Below are positions 47,838-59,047 of a stretch of DNA of 64,000 nt, one piece after another. This stretch comes from Lactuca virosa (Eukaryota > Streptophyta > Magnoliopsida > Asterales > Asteraceae): assembly GCA_928212115.1 (NCBI GenBank), contig CAKMRJ010003334.1:39162481-39226480 (forward strand). The letters are read 5' to 3'. Every line of letters starts with the position of its first letter. Positions within the stretch are counted from its first letter, which is position 1. The translations under genes were made by a program, and so were the position numbers. A model generated the notes under the pieces. It did no database searches, was not told the DNA's origin, and saw nothing but the letters and a program-made list of their open reading frames with translations.

Positions 47838-48492
47838 TGTAACGCCCGTGTTTCTAGGCTAGGCATTAATATTGACGTGATAGTCTAGGTTAACCTTTGT
47901 AACTCATTTAGAAGAAATGAAAAGGAATTATGTGAATTTTATGTGAAAATTATGTGTTTTATGCTTAATTATTAGGGTTTAATTAATTAAGAATAAAAAT
48001 GAGCGTCGAAAATAAATATTAGATAAAGCCGATATCTATTAAGAAAGTTGTAGTGGTCGTGACAAGGATTACGGATATGTAGAGAATGCCGAAATCCGAA
48101 TTATAACGAAGAAGTTATGATCTGTCGAAGTTTCACGACAAAACCGGCACGGTGCCGAATGTCGTAAAAAGTGAGTTTTTGATAAACTACTTTTTAGCGT
48201 TAGTGATCTAAACGAAAGTCGTAGTGTTCATTAAACCGATAGTAGGTATAAAAAGAACGCCCAAATCTGACTTCGTATGAGGAAGTTATGATTTTTCTAA
48301 GTTTCGGCTTAGCAGTAGAGAGCTAAAAACTCGAATTTTAGATCGAGTGATTTTTAGCCGACACAACCTAAACGAGAATCGAAGGTCTCGTAAATAGTAG
48401 CACAACGGTAAAAAGACAGACGAAAACGGACGTCGGATGAAGAAGTTATGAATTTTTAACGGATTTCCTGTCCCGGTCTGTTAAAAATAATA

Positions 48493-48746
48493 CTCCCTCC
48501 GTCCCAAAATTATAGTCCATCTTTCCTTTTTGGTTTGTCCCAAAATAATAGTCCACTTCTAAAAATAAATAACATTTTTACCAAAATATCCCCTCATTAT
48601 TACTTAACCAACTAAGCATTTAATGGAACATTAAATGCAAAGTAAGGACAAAACTGTCATTTTATTAAATAAAGTTAATGGTAATTAATGTTTTTCTTAA
48701 TATGTGTGTTTTTTGTCTGTGGACAATAATATTGGGACGAAGGGAG
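48493..48746. mobile_element. Stowaway-like MITE (254 bp)
   Basis: Terminal repeats ctccctccgtccca / tgggacgaagggag, flanked by TA on both sides (48491-48492, 48747-48748): the Stowaway (Tc1/mariner) signature. The homologous position in the other LTR (near 60705) has the empty site with no insertion. Confidence 0.93.
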
Positions 48747-49219
48747 TAATATAAAAATTAAAGTAAAAAATTAGCCGACGAAGTCTAAACGAAAGTTGTA
48801 GAGCGTAATTTTACCTACGCGTGCATATAAAGAACGTCAAAAACGGAGCTCGTATGCGAAAGTTATGGATTTTAGAAGTTTTTGCACAAAAATCGAGAAA
48901 TTTCGCATAGGTGGCTTCGGCCACGTCACCCTCGCTTAAATCGCGCCACGTGTCCGAAATCTGCTGAGTCACCGAGGCCAGCTGGCGAGGCGTGTCGCCT
49001 TCCCTTGCATCCGAAGCTGCGGTCCACTAAGAATCCGACGCGTGTCCCTTATGGCGTGTCCGAGTCTCGCATATGGTGCCACGTCCGAAGCCTCGGACTA
49101 GACCTCGGTCCAATCAGAGGCTGCCACCGAGCCCCTCGCATGCGAGACGTGTCCGAGCCTCCTGCTGCCGCGTGTCCTCGCTGCTGACTCCTCTCTTTTA
49201 AGCCGACTTCGGACCACCC

Positions 49220-49228
49220 TATAAATAG
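49220..49228 (+). promoter_or_regulatory. LTR TATA box
   Basis: ctataaata, conserved in the sister LTR (60230-60239, minus strand). Probable U3 promoter; transcription would start about 30 bp downstream. Confidence 0.6.
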
Positions 49229-49804
49229 AAGGCTTGCGAGCCTTCCCGGGTAATTTTGGAAAATTGCCCCTTTTCACCCATTTTTCAATATTTTCACCAT
49301 TTTAACATCCCCCGAATCCCCGGTATCGATTATAGCATCCGAAAAACGTCCCAAAGTGCCCGAGAAGCCGGAAAATTTATCTTTTCGGTTTCGAAGCCCA
49401 ACCCTTGCAGAGCCCGATTTCTTAATAAAACTCTCGGTTTTATTAGAAACGAACGTTTTAGGAAACGAATTGCTGCCCGATTTTCATTAAATCAGGTGAG
49501 TGTGTAGTTACTTTCACCTTACACATAGATATGAAGTATTTTTATAAAATACGTGCTGTGTGAATATATATTGTTTGTTTATTTGAGATGGATGTTGAAG
49601 GAATGATTTATACATGTTTTTAAATAATTTAAATTGTATATGTATTTTATCTACAAAAATGTTGGGTAAAACATGGGTAGATAAAATAGTGGGTGTGTGA
49701 TAAAAGGTGAGTTGGATAGATGAGATGATCAGCGATAGAGATCATGAGTTGAGAGTGAGTGGTGAAATATGAGAAAAGCCCTTACCCAAACGTACTCTAA
49801 AAAA

Positions 49805-50060
49805 AACCCATTGACTTGTATTGCGGGAGGGATTCACGTGGGAAATACTGTCGATAACCCATTGGCTTGTATTGCGGGAGGGATTCCCTTGGGAAATACT
49901 GTCGATAACCCATTGACTTGTATTGCGGGAGGGATTCCCGTGGGAAATACTGTCGATAACCCATTTACTTGTATTGCGGGAGGGATTCCCGTGGGAAATA
50001 CTATCGATAACCCATTGACTTGTATTGCGGGAGGGATTCCCGTGGGAAATACTGTCGATA
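49805..50060. repeat. 51-bp minisatellite, five copies, in LTR
   Basis: The unit runs from aacccattgacttgtattg to gggaaatactgtcgat. Its copies start every 51 bases (ccc at 49807, 49858, 49909, 49960, 50011), and a detached sixth copy lies at about 50181-50232. Because 51 is a multiple of three, long frames open on both strands (112 and 117 codons); these are not genes. The array is absent from the sister LTR. Confidence 0.92.
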
Positions 50061-50972
50061 ACCCCGTCATTCAGCAGAGTATGGATGACAACCATGGACT
50101 ATTCTAGACGGTCCGTGGAACACTAGTAGGCTTGCAACCTGTAGGTGTGTGAACTATATGTTCATCAGCTGTACTCTAAAAACCCATTGACATGTATTGC
50201 GGGAGGGATTCCCGTGGGAAATACTGTCGATAAATAAGAGCTATGGACTTAGCTCATGGCGACGATGTGGCTTCGTGCCTATTTGACATAAATTGCAGAA
50301 GAAAGCAATATTGTCACCTTATTGGTTGTTTTATGTTAGGTTGTCTTGTTTGACATAAATTGCTGAGGAAAGCAATGTTGTCACCCCGTTGGTTGCCTTA
50401 TTTGACATAAATTGCTGAGGAACCCCCGAAGCAATGTTGTCACCCTAGTGAAAATCCTTACGCTAGGTCCCTTGTGATAGTTGTTTTAGGGACGTAAAGT
50501 GAGGATAATGGGAATGGGTAATTAGGGTTATTTTTGGTTGATGAAATTAATAAATTTATTGTTGACTGAGAACTTAATAAGTTTATTATTTATTGTGGGT
50601 TGAAAACCCTATATGCTCACCAGGCTTCCAAGCCTGACCCACTCAACTTTTTATATTACAGGTAGTGGACCCCGAGCATAGTCGGATGATGACGATGAGT
50701 GATTTTTGGATTATAGGCCAGTAGTTGTAAATAACTGATGTAAGGCTTATAATGTCTTGTTTATGCTTTTGATCTGTATCGGAACATGACATCCCGAGAT
50801 TTTGATATAAAAGGAAATTATATATTTCTTAAAGAAAGGTTTTGACAAACTTTTATCATGTTTTGTTTTGGGGACCAATTCCACAACATCTTTTAAAAAG
50901 ATTCTCTGACGTTATTTTAAAAAGCATAAATTAAATCGGTATTTTCTGGCCGAGAAATTAGGGGATGTAACA

Positions 50973-51690
50973 ACTTATGATTGCGATAATATCCGACTTT
51001 TCAAAACCATTTTTTTGGCTCACTTTTTTGGTTTACCACAAGAATATTACAATTACAGCCTGGAAATAAAAATACAAAACATAACTATATACAACTATAA
51101 GTGGAAACTAAATCTAACCCAAACAAGAGGCCAAACGAGCACAACTACACTAAGGCTAATTCGATATCAAGTGAAAAAATGTGTCTAAATCATAAAGTAA
51201 TGATGTATGATGTGAATTGTAGTCGTTAGACACTAAAGATCTCAAAATAGCGCAATCTAGTTATTATTGCTTTCTTTGGGGTTTGATTGTGGCTTGTGAG
51301 GAAAATGCAAGTGAGGGACTAGTCGGTACGAGGCTAAGTTGTCCTCCTACTTATGCCACACTTGTCATGAGTCGGTTCATATGCATAGTTACTTGCACTC
51401 TCTCCCCACGTATGTATAAGAGAAGATGCAACAACTGAAGGTCCCTAAGAGCGATTCTTATTTGTTATGTGAGTTTCTAAAAAGAATTGTTTTTAAGGTA
51501 TGTCGAGTCTTTCAAGTAAAGATGTTCGGAGATGAGAATAAAGAGATAGCAAAAATGCATGTATGCTAATGCCTTAAGCTAAATGTCATGCAAAAATAAA
51601 AAGTGAAAAGGAAGAAAATAAATTCTTTTTGGAGTTTTATAAAATAAAATAAAGAAATGAATGCAAATTAAAGCTAAAATGTTATGCAAC
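50973..51690 (-). other. Athila-like element, non-coding 3' side
   Basis: No gene. This is the continuation of the minus-strand Athila-like element between its terminal ORF and the solo LTR insertion. Confidence 0.4.
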
Positions 51691-53131
51691 CTAAGCTAAG
51701 ATGCATGAAAAAGCAAAAGAAAAGGGAATACCCCACCCCAAGCTTAGAAATAGCATTGTCCTCAATTCTTGGGGCGAGGTGAAAGTACCTAAACCGGGGG
51801 ATCGGGAGGAGGGTATGGGCATTGGGGTAAGGGTAGGGGTAAGGCGGAGGTGGATAAGGGTGAGTGGGTGGAGGGTATGGAAAGGGAAGAGGAATTGGTA
51901 TTTTCTCAAAGTGGTTTTGTGATTGGTGCCACTCCCACATATGGTGCATCTGCTAAGTCATGATTTGGTTGGAGACACAAAGAGCCTCGAACCGTTCGAA
52001 AAAATTGGGGGGGGGGAGCGGGTAATATCCAGGAGGTGCTTGGGGTTGGGCTTGTTGTGGACCATGGGTGGGCTCATCGTTGGGCTCGTCATCCACATGC
52101 ATCCTATCATCATCTTTAGCCTAAAGCGCATCCTCATTGACTGACTAAGTGATGGTCCTCGCGAGTCTCCACTGAGTGCGATCGTGGAAGGTGAAGTTGG
52201 AGACTCGGGGGTCGGGAAGAATAAGATATGCAACCCCTTGAGGACAATACCATGTAAAGCTGCTTCTGCTCCTACGACGGATGTGATGCATGTTTGTTAG
52301 AAAACGCTCATCCAAAAGAGTCTTGTTGTCAACAGGCTCGTAATCGTCTGGGAGCTCAATATCAAGACCGCGAGCTAAAAGGGTGACAAATCTTCCAATG
52401 CAAATATCACCGGTTGTTTTGGTTCTCATGAGTGCGCATTTATAGAAAAAGAATGAGGTAAAATCCGGGATCGGTGGGTTTTCACGTCGTGTCATGCACC
52501 AAAGGAAAAAGAGCTCATTTTTTGTGACTTGGCCGGCTTCTTTGCGGGAAAAAACAGTGCACACCAAGATACGATGGGCAATACGGAGGCACGGGTGAAT
52601 GATGGAGGTTGCCTTATCGCGATCGGCACATGAAAAGATCCCACCGGTGATTTCTGTCCAAAAAGTCTCGTGGTTGAACTCGGCAGGTAAGGTGTCGAAA
52701 GTCGCGAATGTGTTTGAGGAAGGTAAGCCCAATATGTCATTTATCCTTGCAAAATCAATGTACGCCCGGTCCCCCATAAGTTGGAATGCAACCTTTTTTC
52801 TCTCGCTGTCTAACCCGCAGTCGGCAAGGAACTCTCTAGTAGGGAGCTCGTAAGTGTGTGTCATAAGTTTGAGAAGGTTTTCCCACCCGATGTTACGGAA
52901 CAATTGAGTGACCCCCTCAAGAACCCCTAATGAAATGAGCTTGGGTTTGCACACAAATTTGGTTGAGGCGACTTTTCTAGGCAAACTCTTCTTGTAATTT
53001 TCAGTAGCCTTTGCATCCCGAAACCTTGGAATGTTGGGTTCATCGTTTTGAGCTCTAGCGGGAGCCTTGTCTCGGGTGGTAGCCGGACGCTTTCTAGAAG
53101 TGGACATGATCAACTTGTAAGGAAATAACAA
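51690..53131 (-). pseudogene. Athila ORF1/env-position protein, broken by stops
   Basis: On the minus strand, an open frame of 328 codons (53131-52145) begins near MSTSRKRPATTRDKAP. It contains a charged N-terminus, LFRNIGWENLLKLMTHTYELPTREFL and a DFARINDILGLPSSN segment, the layout of the plant 'Athila ORF1' proteins encoded downstream of pol. TAG at 52142-52144 and a second TAG near 51955 interrupt an otherwise continuous frame. That frame goes on through a Pro/Tyr-rich repeat (HPYPPPPYPYPYP) to 'EDNAISKLGVG'. It closes over the 'attgaggacaatgc...aagcttggggtgg' motif at 51.74 kb that is typical of these elements. No signal peptide or clear membrane segment supports an envelope role. Confidence in family is moderate. 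Confidence 0.65.
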
Positions 53132-54174
53132 CTACACGGACCAACAATACCAACAAATAATATTTCAATGCAAGTCACCAATCGACTCCCTATGGACTTC
53201 TAAAAGGTTCAACAATCAGAACAAGAAATAATTCCTAGACTCATTTGATGCAATACCATACAAATTGTTGTTCTAAAGCATGCATATTAGTCAATTAAAG
53301 TCAATGAAAGAATGTACCCGTTAGTGACCACGACTTTTGAAAGTCGAAAATTTTGCGCACGAAAATTCGGGATTTGAAAATCTTGCAACACTCCACCCCA
53401 AGCTTAAAGCTTTTCTCAATACCCCGTGAGAAACAATCTACCACGAAAACCTGGGAAATCCGGCAACGGCTTGAGATTCCGGCAAAGTTTTTCGGTGAGC
53501 TTTAAGGGATATTTTTAGTGGGGTTTGCAGCCTTGGCCAAGAGGAGCACAATGGTGGTGTCGGAATCGCGAGAGGTGGACGGAGTTGGCCGGAAAGTGGC
53601 GAGATGGTGGTGGTGGCGCCCAGAATTCCAGCAGCAGATCGGAGTGGTTTTTGGGTGGGGTTTGTAGAGCTCGAAAAATAGAAGAGAATGGTGGTGGTTT
53701 CACGTAATTTCGACCGGCGGTTTGACGGTAAATCGAATTTGAGTGATGGAGGTGGGTAGTGCTTTAATGGAGTTTAGGGGAAAAGAAGAAGAAGAAGTGG
53801 GGAAGAAAGGGCCGGTTGGTGCTTTTTCTTGGTCTAATCCGTGGTCAAACCTGGTCAAAACACGGGTCAACGAAAGTCAACAACCCATGCGGACGGTTCT
53901 CCGAGTACACGCGGTCAGCGTGAATTGCACTGAAACAATCCCAAATTCGAATTTTCACGTGGTCCTTTGTAGCGATCATACACTGTCCTTTTTTATAACC
54001 CACGCGGACGGGACTACGATCTCACGCGGTCCGCGTAAAAAGTTCTGTAAACATCCATTTTCTCAATAATGACGCGGTCGAATTTGGGGACCACACGCGG
54101 TCCGTTTTTGTAACCAACGTGGGCGGTTCCTGGAGTACACACGGTCCGCGTGAGTCTTGCTGAAATATCTCAAT
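53132..54174 (-). other. Inter-ORF region of Athila-like element
   Basis: Non-coding link between the element's internal ORFs. It contains 'ccaccccaagcttaaagc' at 53395, the same motif as at 51.74 kb, and four to five copies of 'cacgcggwccgcgt'-type words between 53.89 and 54.15 kb. Short ORFs (53515-53707, 53743-54069) are not supported. Confidence 0.4.
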
Positions 54175-56103
54175 TTAGCCTTTAGACCAAAACGAATATC
54201 GGGGCTTAAAATTCAACACTCTTTGCAAGAATGAAGAAGAAGAAATGTTAAATACAAAAAGGATTGCCTCAGGTTCTTCGATCAACCTCTTGTTTTCATC
54301 CACCCTTAACTCAGAAATGGGAATTATGTCGGGCACATCTCCCGTGAACTTTCTCAAATAGCACACATGAAAGGTATTATGAATACCCTCCAGTTCTTCC
54401 GGTAATTCTAGCTTGTAAGCTTGATTCCCGATCCTCTGAAGAACTTTAAATGGTCCAATAAACCTTGGACTCAACTTTCCCCTTTTACCAAATCTTATAA
54501 GTCCCTTCCACGGCGAGACTTTAAGTAAAACCGAATCTCCAACATTGAAGGATATCGGTTGTCTTTTCTTGTCAGCATAACTCTTTTGTCGATCTTGAGC
54601 AACTAACATCCTTTCTCTTATCACTTTCAACTTTTCAGCAGTTTGATGGACTATCTCAGGTCCCATAAACTGCTTTTCCCCAGCTTCCAGCCAGCATGAT
54701 GGCGTTCGACACTTTTCTCCATACAAGGCATGATAAGGTGTCATCTTAATGATTGAGTGGAAACTATTATTATAGGAGAATTCTACTAAAGGTAAGTGTT
54801 CATCCCAGTTACCTTGGAATTCTAGGGTACATGCTCTCAGCATATCCTCCAATGTTTGAATCGTTCGTTCGCTCTGACCATCGGTTTGCGGATGGTAAGC
54901 TGTACTCAAACACAACTTGGTACCCAATTCCTCTTGTAGACTCCTCCAAAACCTTGAGGTAAAACGGCTGTCACGATCGGATACAATCGTTAACGGAACA
55001 CCGTGTAGCCTCACAATTTCCTTCACATAAGAATTCACAAGTTTATCCATAGACCATTTCTCGTTAGCGGCTATGAAATGCGCACTCTTAGTGAAGCGAT
55101 CAACGACCACCCAAGTCATGTCGTGACCGTTCCTTGTTCTGGGCAGTTTAGTCACAAAATCCATAGTGATATCTTCCCATTTACCCATGGGTACAGGTAA
55201 AGGTTCTAAACTCCCATACGGTTTCTGATGTTGTGCCTTAACCCTAGCAAAAGTTACACACTCGGCCACATACTTAGCAACATCGAGCTTCATCGTCGGC
55301 CACCAGTAATAGGGTTTTAAGTCCCTATACATTTTCGTACTGCCGGGATGAATCGAGTACATGGTTTTGTGAGCTTCTTCCATCAGAAGACCTCTTACTC
55401 CTCCCGTCTTAGGTACCCAAATCCTATCTTTGAATACCTTCAATCCCTGACCGTTTGTATTAAACACCAACGTTTTTCCCAAACGTTCCTCCTTTCGGTC
55501 ATTCTTTTCTAAAGCTTCCTCCTGAGCTTTCTTTATACTTTCCACAATTGTCGAGACGACTTCAATTCTCAACGCTCTTGGCCTTCTCTTTTCAAGATTT
55601 ACCTTCCGACTGAGAGCACCAGCAACAACGTTTGCTTTACCAGGATGGTAAAGTATCTCACAGTCGTAGTCCTTGAGTAGTTCCAGCCAGCGCCGCTGTC
55701 TCATGTTCAATTCCTTCTGATTAAAGAGATATTGAAGACTCTTATGATCAGTGAAAAGTTTACACTTAGTACCATAAAGATAATGCCTCCATATCTTTAA
55801 GGCGAATACTACCGCTGCCAACTCCAGATCATGAGTGGGGTAGTTCTTTTCATGCTCTTTCAACTGCCTCGATGCATACGCTATCACTTTATCCCTTTGG
55901 GTCAGAACACATCCTAACCCAACTCCAGAGGCATCACTATAGACTGCGAAGTCATCAACTCCTTCAGGTAACGAAAGAATCGGTGCTTCACACAGTCTCT
56001 TCTTTAACTTTTCAAAGGCCTCCTTATGCTTTTCATTCCAAGCATAAGTAGCACCTTTGTGGGTCAAAGCTGTTAATGGAGTAGCGATCGAAGAAAAGGT
56101 TGG
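54175..56103 (-). pseudogene. Gypsy pol C-terminal half: RNase H, integrase (truncated)
   Basis: Minus-strand frame of about 630 codons. In order: RNase H (DDFAVYSDASGVGLGCVL, LFTDHKSLQYLFNQKELNMRQRRW); integrase zinc finger, with H..H kept but the second Cys of the CxxC pair read as Phe (AECVTFARVK); DDE core (ITMDFVTKLP, TIVSDRDSRFTSRFW, DGQSERTIQTLEDML); and GPFKVLQRIGNQAYKLELP. The frame ends soon after LIEEPEAIL, where a chromodomain would follow. From about 54262 the sequence is unrelated, so the 3' end and 3' LTR are lost. The 5' end joins the upstream ORF across a stop and a one-base frameshift near 56098-56102. It belongs to the Tekay/Del-like chromovirus type (inferred). Confidence 0.88.
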
Positions 56104-56240
56104 ATAAATCTTCGATAATATCCAGCTAATCCTAAAAATCTTCTAATTCCCGTAGGACTTTTTGGTTGTTCCCACTTCATCACAACTTCAATCTTTGCTG
56201 GGTCAACCATTATTCCTTCTTGGTTAACCACATGACCTAA

Positions 56241-58661
56241 AAATTAGACTTCTTGAATCCAAAATTCACATTTGGATAACTTGGCATACAGCTTCTCCTT
56301 TTTCAAAACTTCCAGCACTTCACGCAGATGCTTCTCATGCTCCTGCTTGCTTTTCGAATAGATCAAGATATCGTCTATGAATACTATCACGGATTTATCA
56401 AGGTATGGTTTACAAACCCTGTTCATCAAATCCATGAAAGCTGCTGGGGCATTGGTTAATCCGAACGACATAACCAAAAATTCATAGTGTCCATATCTTG
56501 TTCTGAACGCAGTCTTTTCGATATCCTGCTCCCTCACCTTCAGTTGATGGTATCCCGACCTAAGATCGATCTTCGAGAAGTATTTAGAACCTTGCAACTG
56601 GTCGAACAGGTCATCGATCCTTGGTAATGGATACTTGTTCTTTGTCGTCGCTTTATTCATCTCTCTGTAATCGATGCACATTCTCATGCTCCCGTCTTTC
56701 TTCTTTACAAACAACACAGGGGCTCCCCAGGGTGATGAACTAGGTCGAATGAAACCTTTTTCCAATAACTCCTGAAGTTGTGTCATAAGTTCTTTCATTT
56801 CGGTTGGTGCTAATCGATACGGTGCTTTGGCCATCGGCGTCGTTCCTGGTAACAAGTCGATACGAAACTCAACTTGTCGATCAGGGGGCAATCCGGGAAG
56901 ATCTTCGGGAAAGACTTCCGGATAATCACACACCACTGGAATATCCTGCACCTCCTTCTTTTCCTTCTTAGCATCGATCACGAACGCTAAATATGATGTA
57001 CACCCCTTGGTCAAACACTTTCTGGCTTTCATTAGGGAAATGATTCCAGAGTTTACTTTGCGTTTGTCTCCGTACACCATAAACGACTCTTTCCCTGGCG
57101 GGTTTACTTTAACTATCTTCTTCCTAGACATTATTTCGGCATCATTGGCGCTAAGCCAATCCATTCCTAAAACTATGTCGAAACCATTTAATTCGATAGG
57201 CAATAATTCCTCGTGGAACTTATTCCCATCCAAGTCAATGATGATGTTTTTCATACGATGGCTAACAGGTACGAACTTGCCACTAGCAATTTCGACTAAT
57301 AAGGCATTAACTAGTCTATCAACAGGCAAAGCTAATTTTCTACCAAATTCATGCGATATAAAGGAGTAATTGGCTCCAGAATCAAACAAAATTTGGGCAG
57401 GCAATTCATTTACGAGAAAGGTACCTAAAGCGACATCGACTTCTTCTTTTGCAGCTTCAAGGGTCATCTGAAAGGCTCTCGCCTTCGGCTTTGGTGGTAG
57501 ATTAGGCTTTGCTACATCCTTCTTCTTTGGACAGTCTTTAAAAACATGCCCTTCTTCATGGCACTCAAAACACACCCTCTTGTCGGATGGACACACGTTG
57601 GCATAATGCCCAGTCTTTCCACATTTGTAGCAAGTCACCTCCTCGCTACATTTCCCAGAGTGCTTTTTCTTGCACTTCTCACACCATTTCACTTCACCTC
57701 CTCCTCCTCCAAAATTCTTGGACTTAGAAAATTTGCTTCTCTTGTTGGAACCTGAAGTTCCTTCAAATTTTATCTTTTCACCAACTTCTGCCCTCTCCAC
57801 ACCCTTCTCCCTGATCTGAACCTCCACATTCTTAGCAGCCCAGATGGCGGCTTTCAAAGTGGGTGCTTGCTTAACCATCGGACCAAAGTCCGCTGGTAAT
57901 CCGAGGGCAAACTTGTTGACCTTAGAGAGTTCAGTTGGAACTAGGTAAGGAACAAGCTTCATCTTTTCAGTAAAACTAGCAGCGTATTCAGTAACGCTCA
58001 TCTTTCCCTTCTTTAAATTCTGGAACTCATTATTAATTTCCAGAAGGTCCTGCTCAGAACAGTATTGCAATTTCAGTTGTAGCACAAAGTCTTCCCAAGA
58101 CATCTTACTAGCTTCTCCCTTGGGCATCGAACCAGCTAGTAATTTCCACCAGCTCAACACACCAGACTTTAACAGAGGAATTGCAAGTGCGGTCTTTTGT
58201 TTGTTGCTGCACTCACAGCTTTCAAACATCGTCTCCATTTCGGAGATCCAGTTCATGACTTCCACCGGTGTCGGACTTCCAGATAGACATGGTGATTTAG
58301 ATGCCATGAAATCTTTATATTTGCACCCGCGTCCATCAGCTCCTCCATCCTGGTTGTCTTGTCTAACTATCGGTGGGTTGGCTTGACCAAGAGTCCCACT
58401 GTAGTTCCCTCCTACTGATTGCCCTTCATTCAATACGGGCTGTTCAACAGGTATGGTAGTCTCTTCCCTATGCTGTTGTAGTAATCGCCTTGTCTCCTCC
58501 ATCTGGCGATCTAACATCATCTGCATCATTGCTTGTACCCCAACCATCGTCATTGGCTCAGGTGCAGCTCCTACAACAGGTACTTGCTCAACTACTTGAG
58601 GTTGAGGCTGTTGATCCCTGTTTCCGTTTGCATTTGCAACTCCACTACGAGTTCTTGCCAT
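56241..58661 (-). pseudogene. Gypsy gag-protease-reverse transcriptase polyprotein
   Basis: 805 codons from ATG 58661 (MARTRSGVANANGNRDQQ). Gag domain around residues 120-300 (WKLLAGSMPKGEASKMSWEDF region). Two zinc knuckles, CYKCGKTGHYANVC and CFECHEEGHVFKDC, at about 345-385. Aspartic protease with ILFDSGANYSFIS near 430. Reverse transcriptase with the conserved GSMRMCIDYREMN, LRSGYHQLKV and catalytic FIDDILIYS near 765. The frame is closed by TAA at 56241-56243 inside the RT thumb, where the family normally reads on into FLGHVV. The remaining pol follows downstream. Autonomous activity is therefore lost, though gag, protease and the RT active site look intact. Confidence 0.92.
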
Positions 58662-59033
58662 TACAATCTATATACCGAATAAGGCGAATTTAGGTCTTTG
58701 TCCATGTTAGACATTTCAATTCCCTTATCACTCTGAAACGTTTACATGTTAGTTCTAATCTCGTAATCATACGCTTAGAATCCTACACACATAAGGTTTC
58801 CAGATCCGGTCGGCAACAGACCATAGATCCGAACAAATAATGGCACATATGGCAAACACATAACATTTAGCACATAAGGGCATTTTAGGCATCTTTCCTA
58901 AAATAAACTAGTGCTCGTGTCAATTTAGGTGTACTACCTAAAATATAATAGACACACTCAACTCACAATCATCGCTTAGCATTTTAAGTTTAAGTCTAGA
59001 AATTCTACAATTTCTTAGTTCGCTTAAACTAAT

Positions 59034-59045
59034 GCTCTGATACCA
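59034..59045 (-). other. Primer-binding site, initiator tRNA-Met type
   Basis: Read on the minus strand, tggtatcagagc lies two bases after the LTR terminus caca. It matches the usual plant initiator tRNA-Met 3' end complement and fixes 59048-61345 as the 5' LTR of a minus-strand element. Confidence 0.9.
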
Positions 59046-59047
59046 AC

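Larger units (their letters stand above)
47838..50972 (+). mobile_element. Solo gypsy LTR, 3.1 kb, with nested MITE
   Basis: Begins tgtaacgcccg and ends ggggatgtaaca. Flanks are tctta (left) and actta (right), 4 of 5 matching. No primer-binding site follows. It belongs to the same family as the 5' LTR at 59048-61345 but in opposite orientation, and extra sequence makes it longer: a MITE (48493-48746) and a 51-bp tandem array (49805-50060). Four modules ending in 'gaagttatga' or 'aaagttatg' lie in the first kilobase. Confidence 0.88.

Noticed and set aside
49742..50107. ORFs of 112 and 117 codons on opposite strands
   Set aside because: They are both products of a 51-bp tandem repeat inside an LTR; no domain, and the mirror frame is equally open.
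49805..50235. CRISPR-like appearance of regularly repeated units
   Set aside because: Units are contiguous without unique spacers, and the context is a plant LTR.
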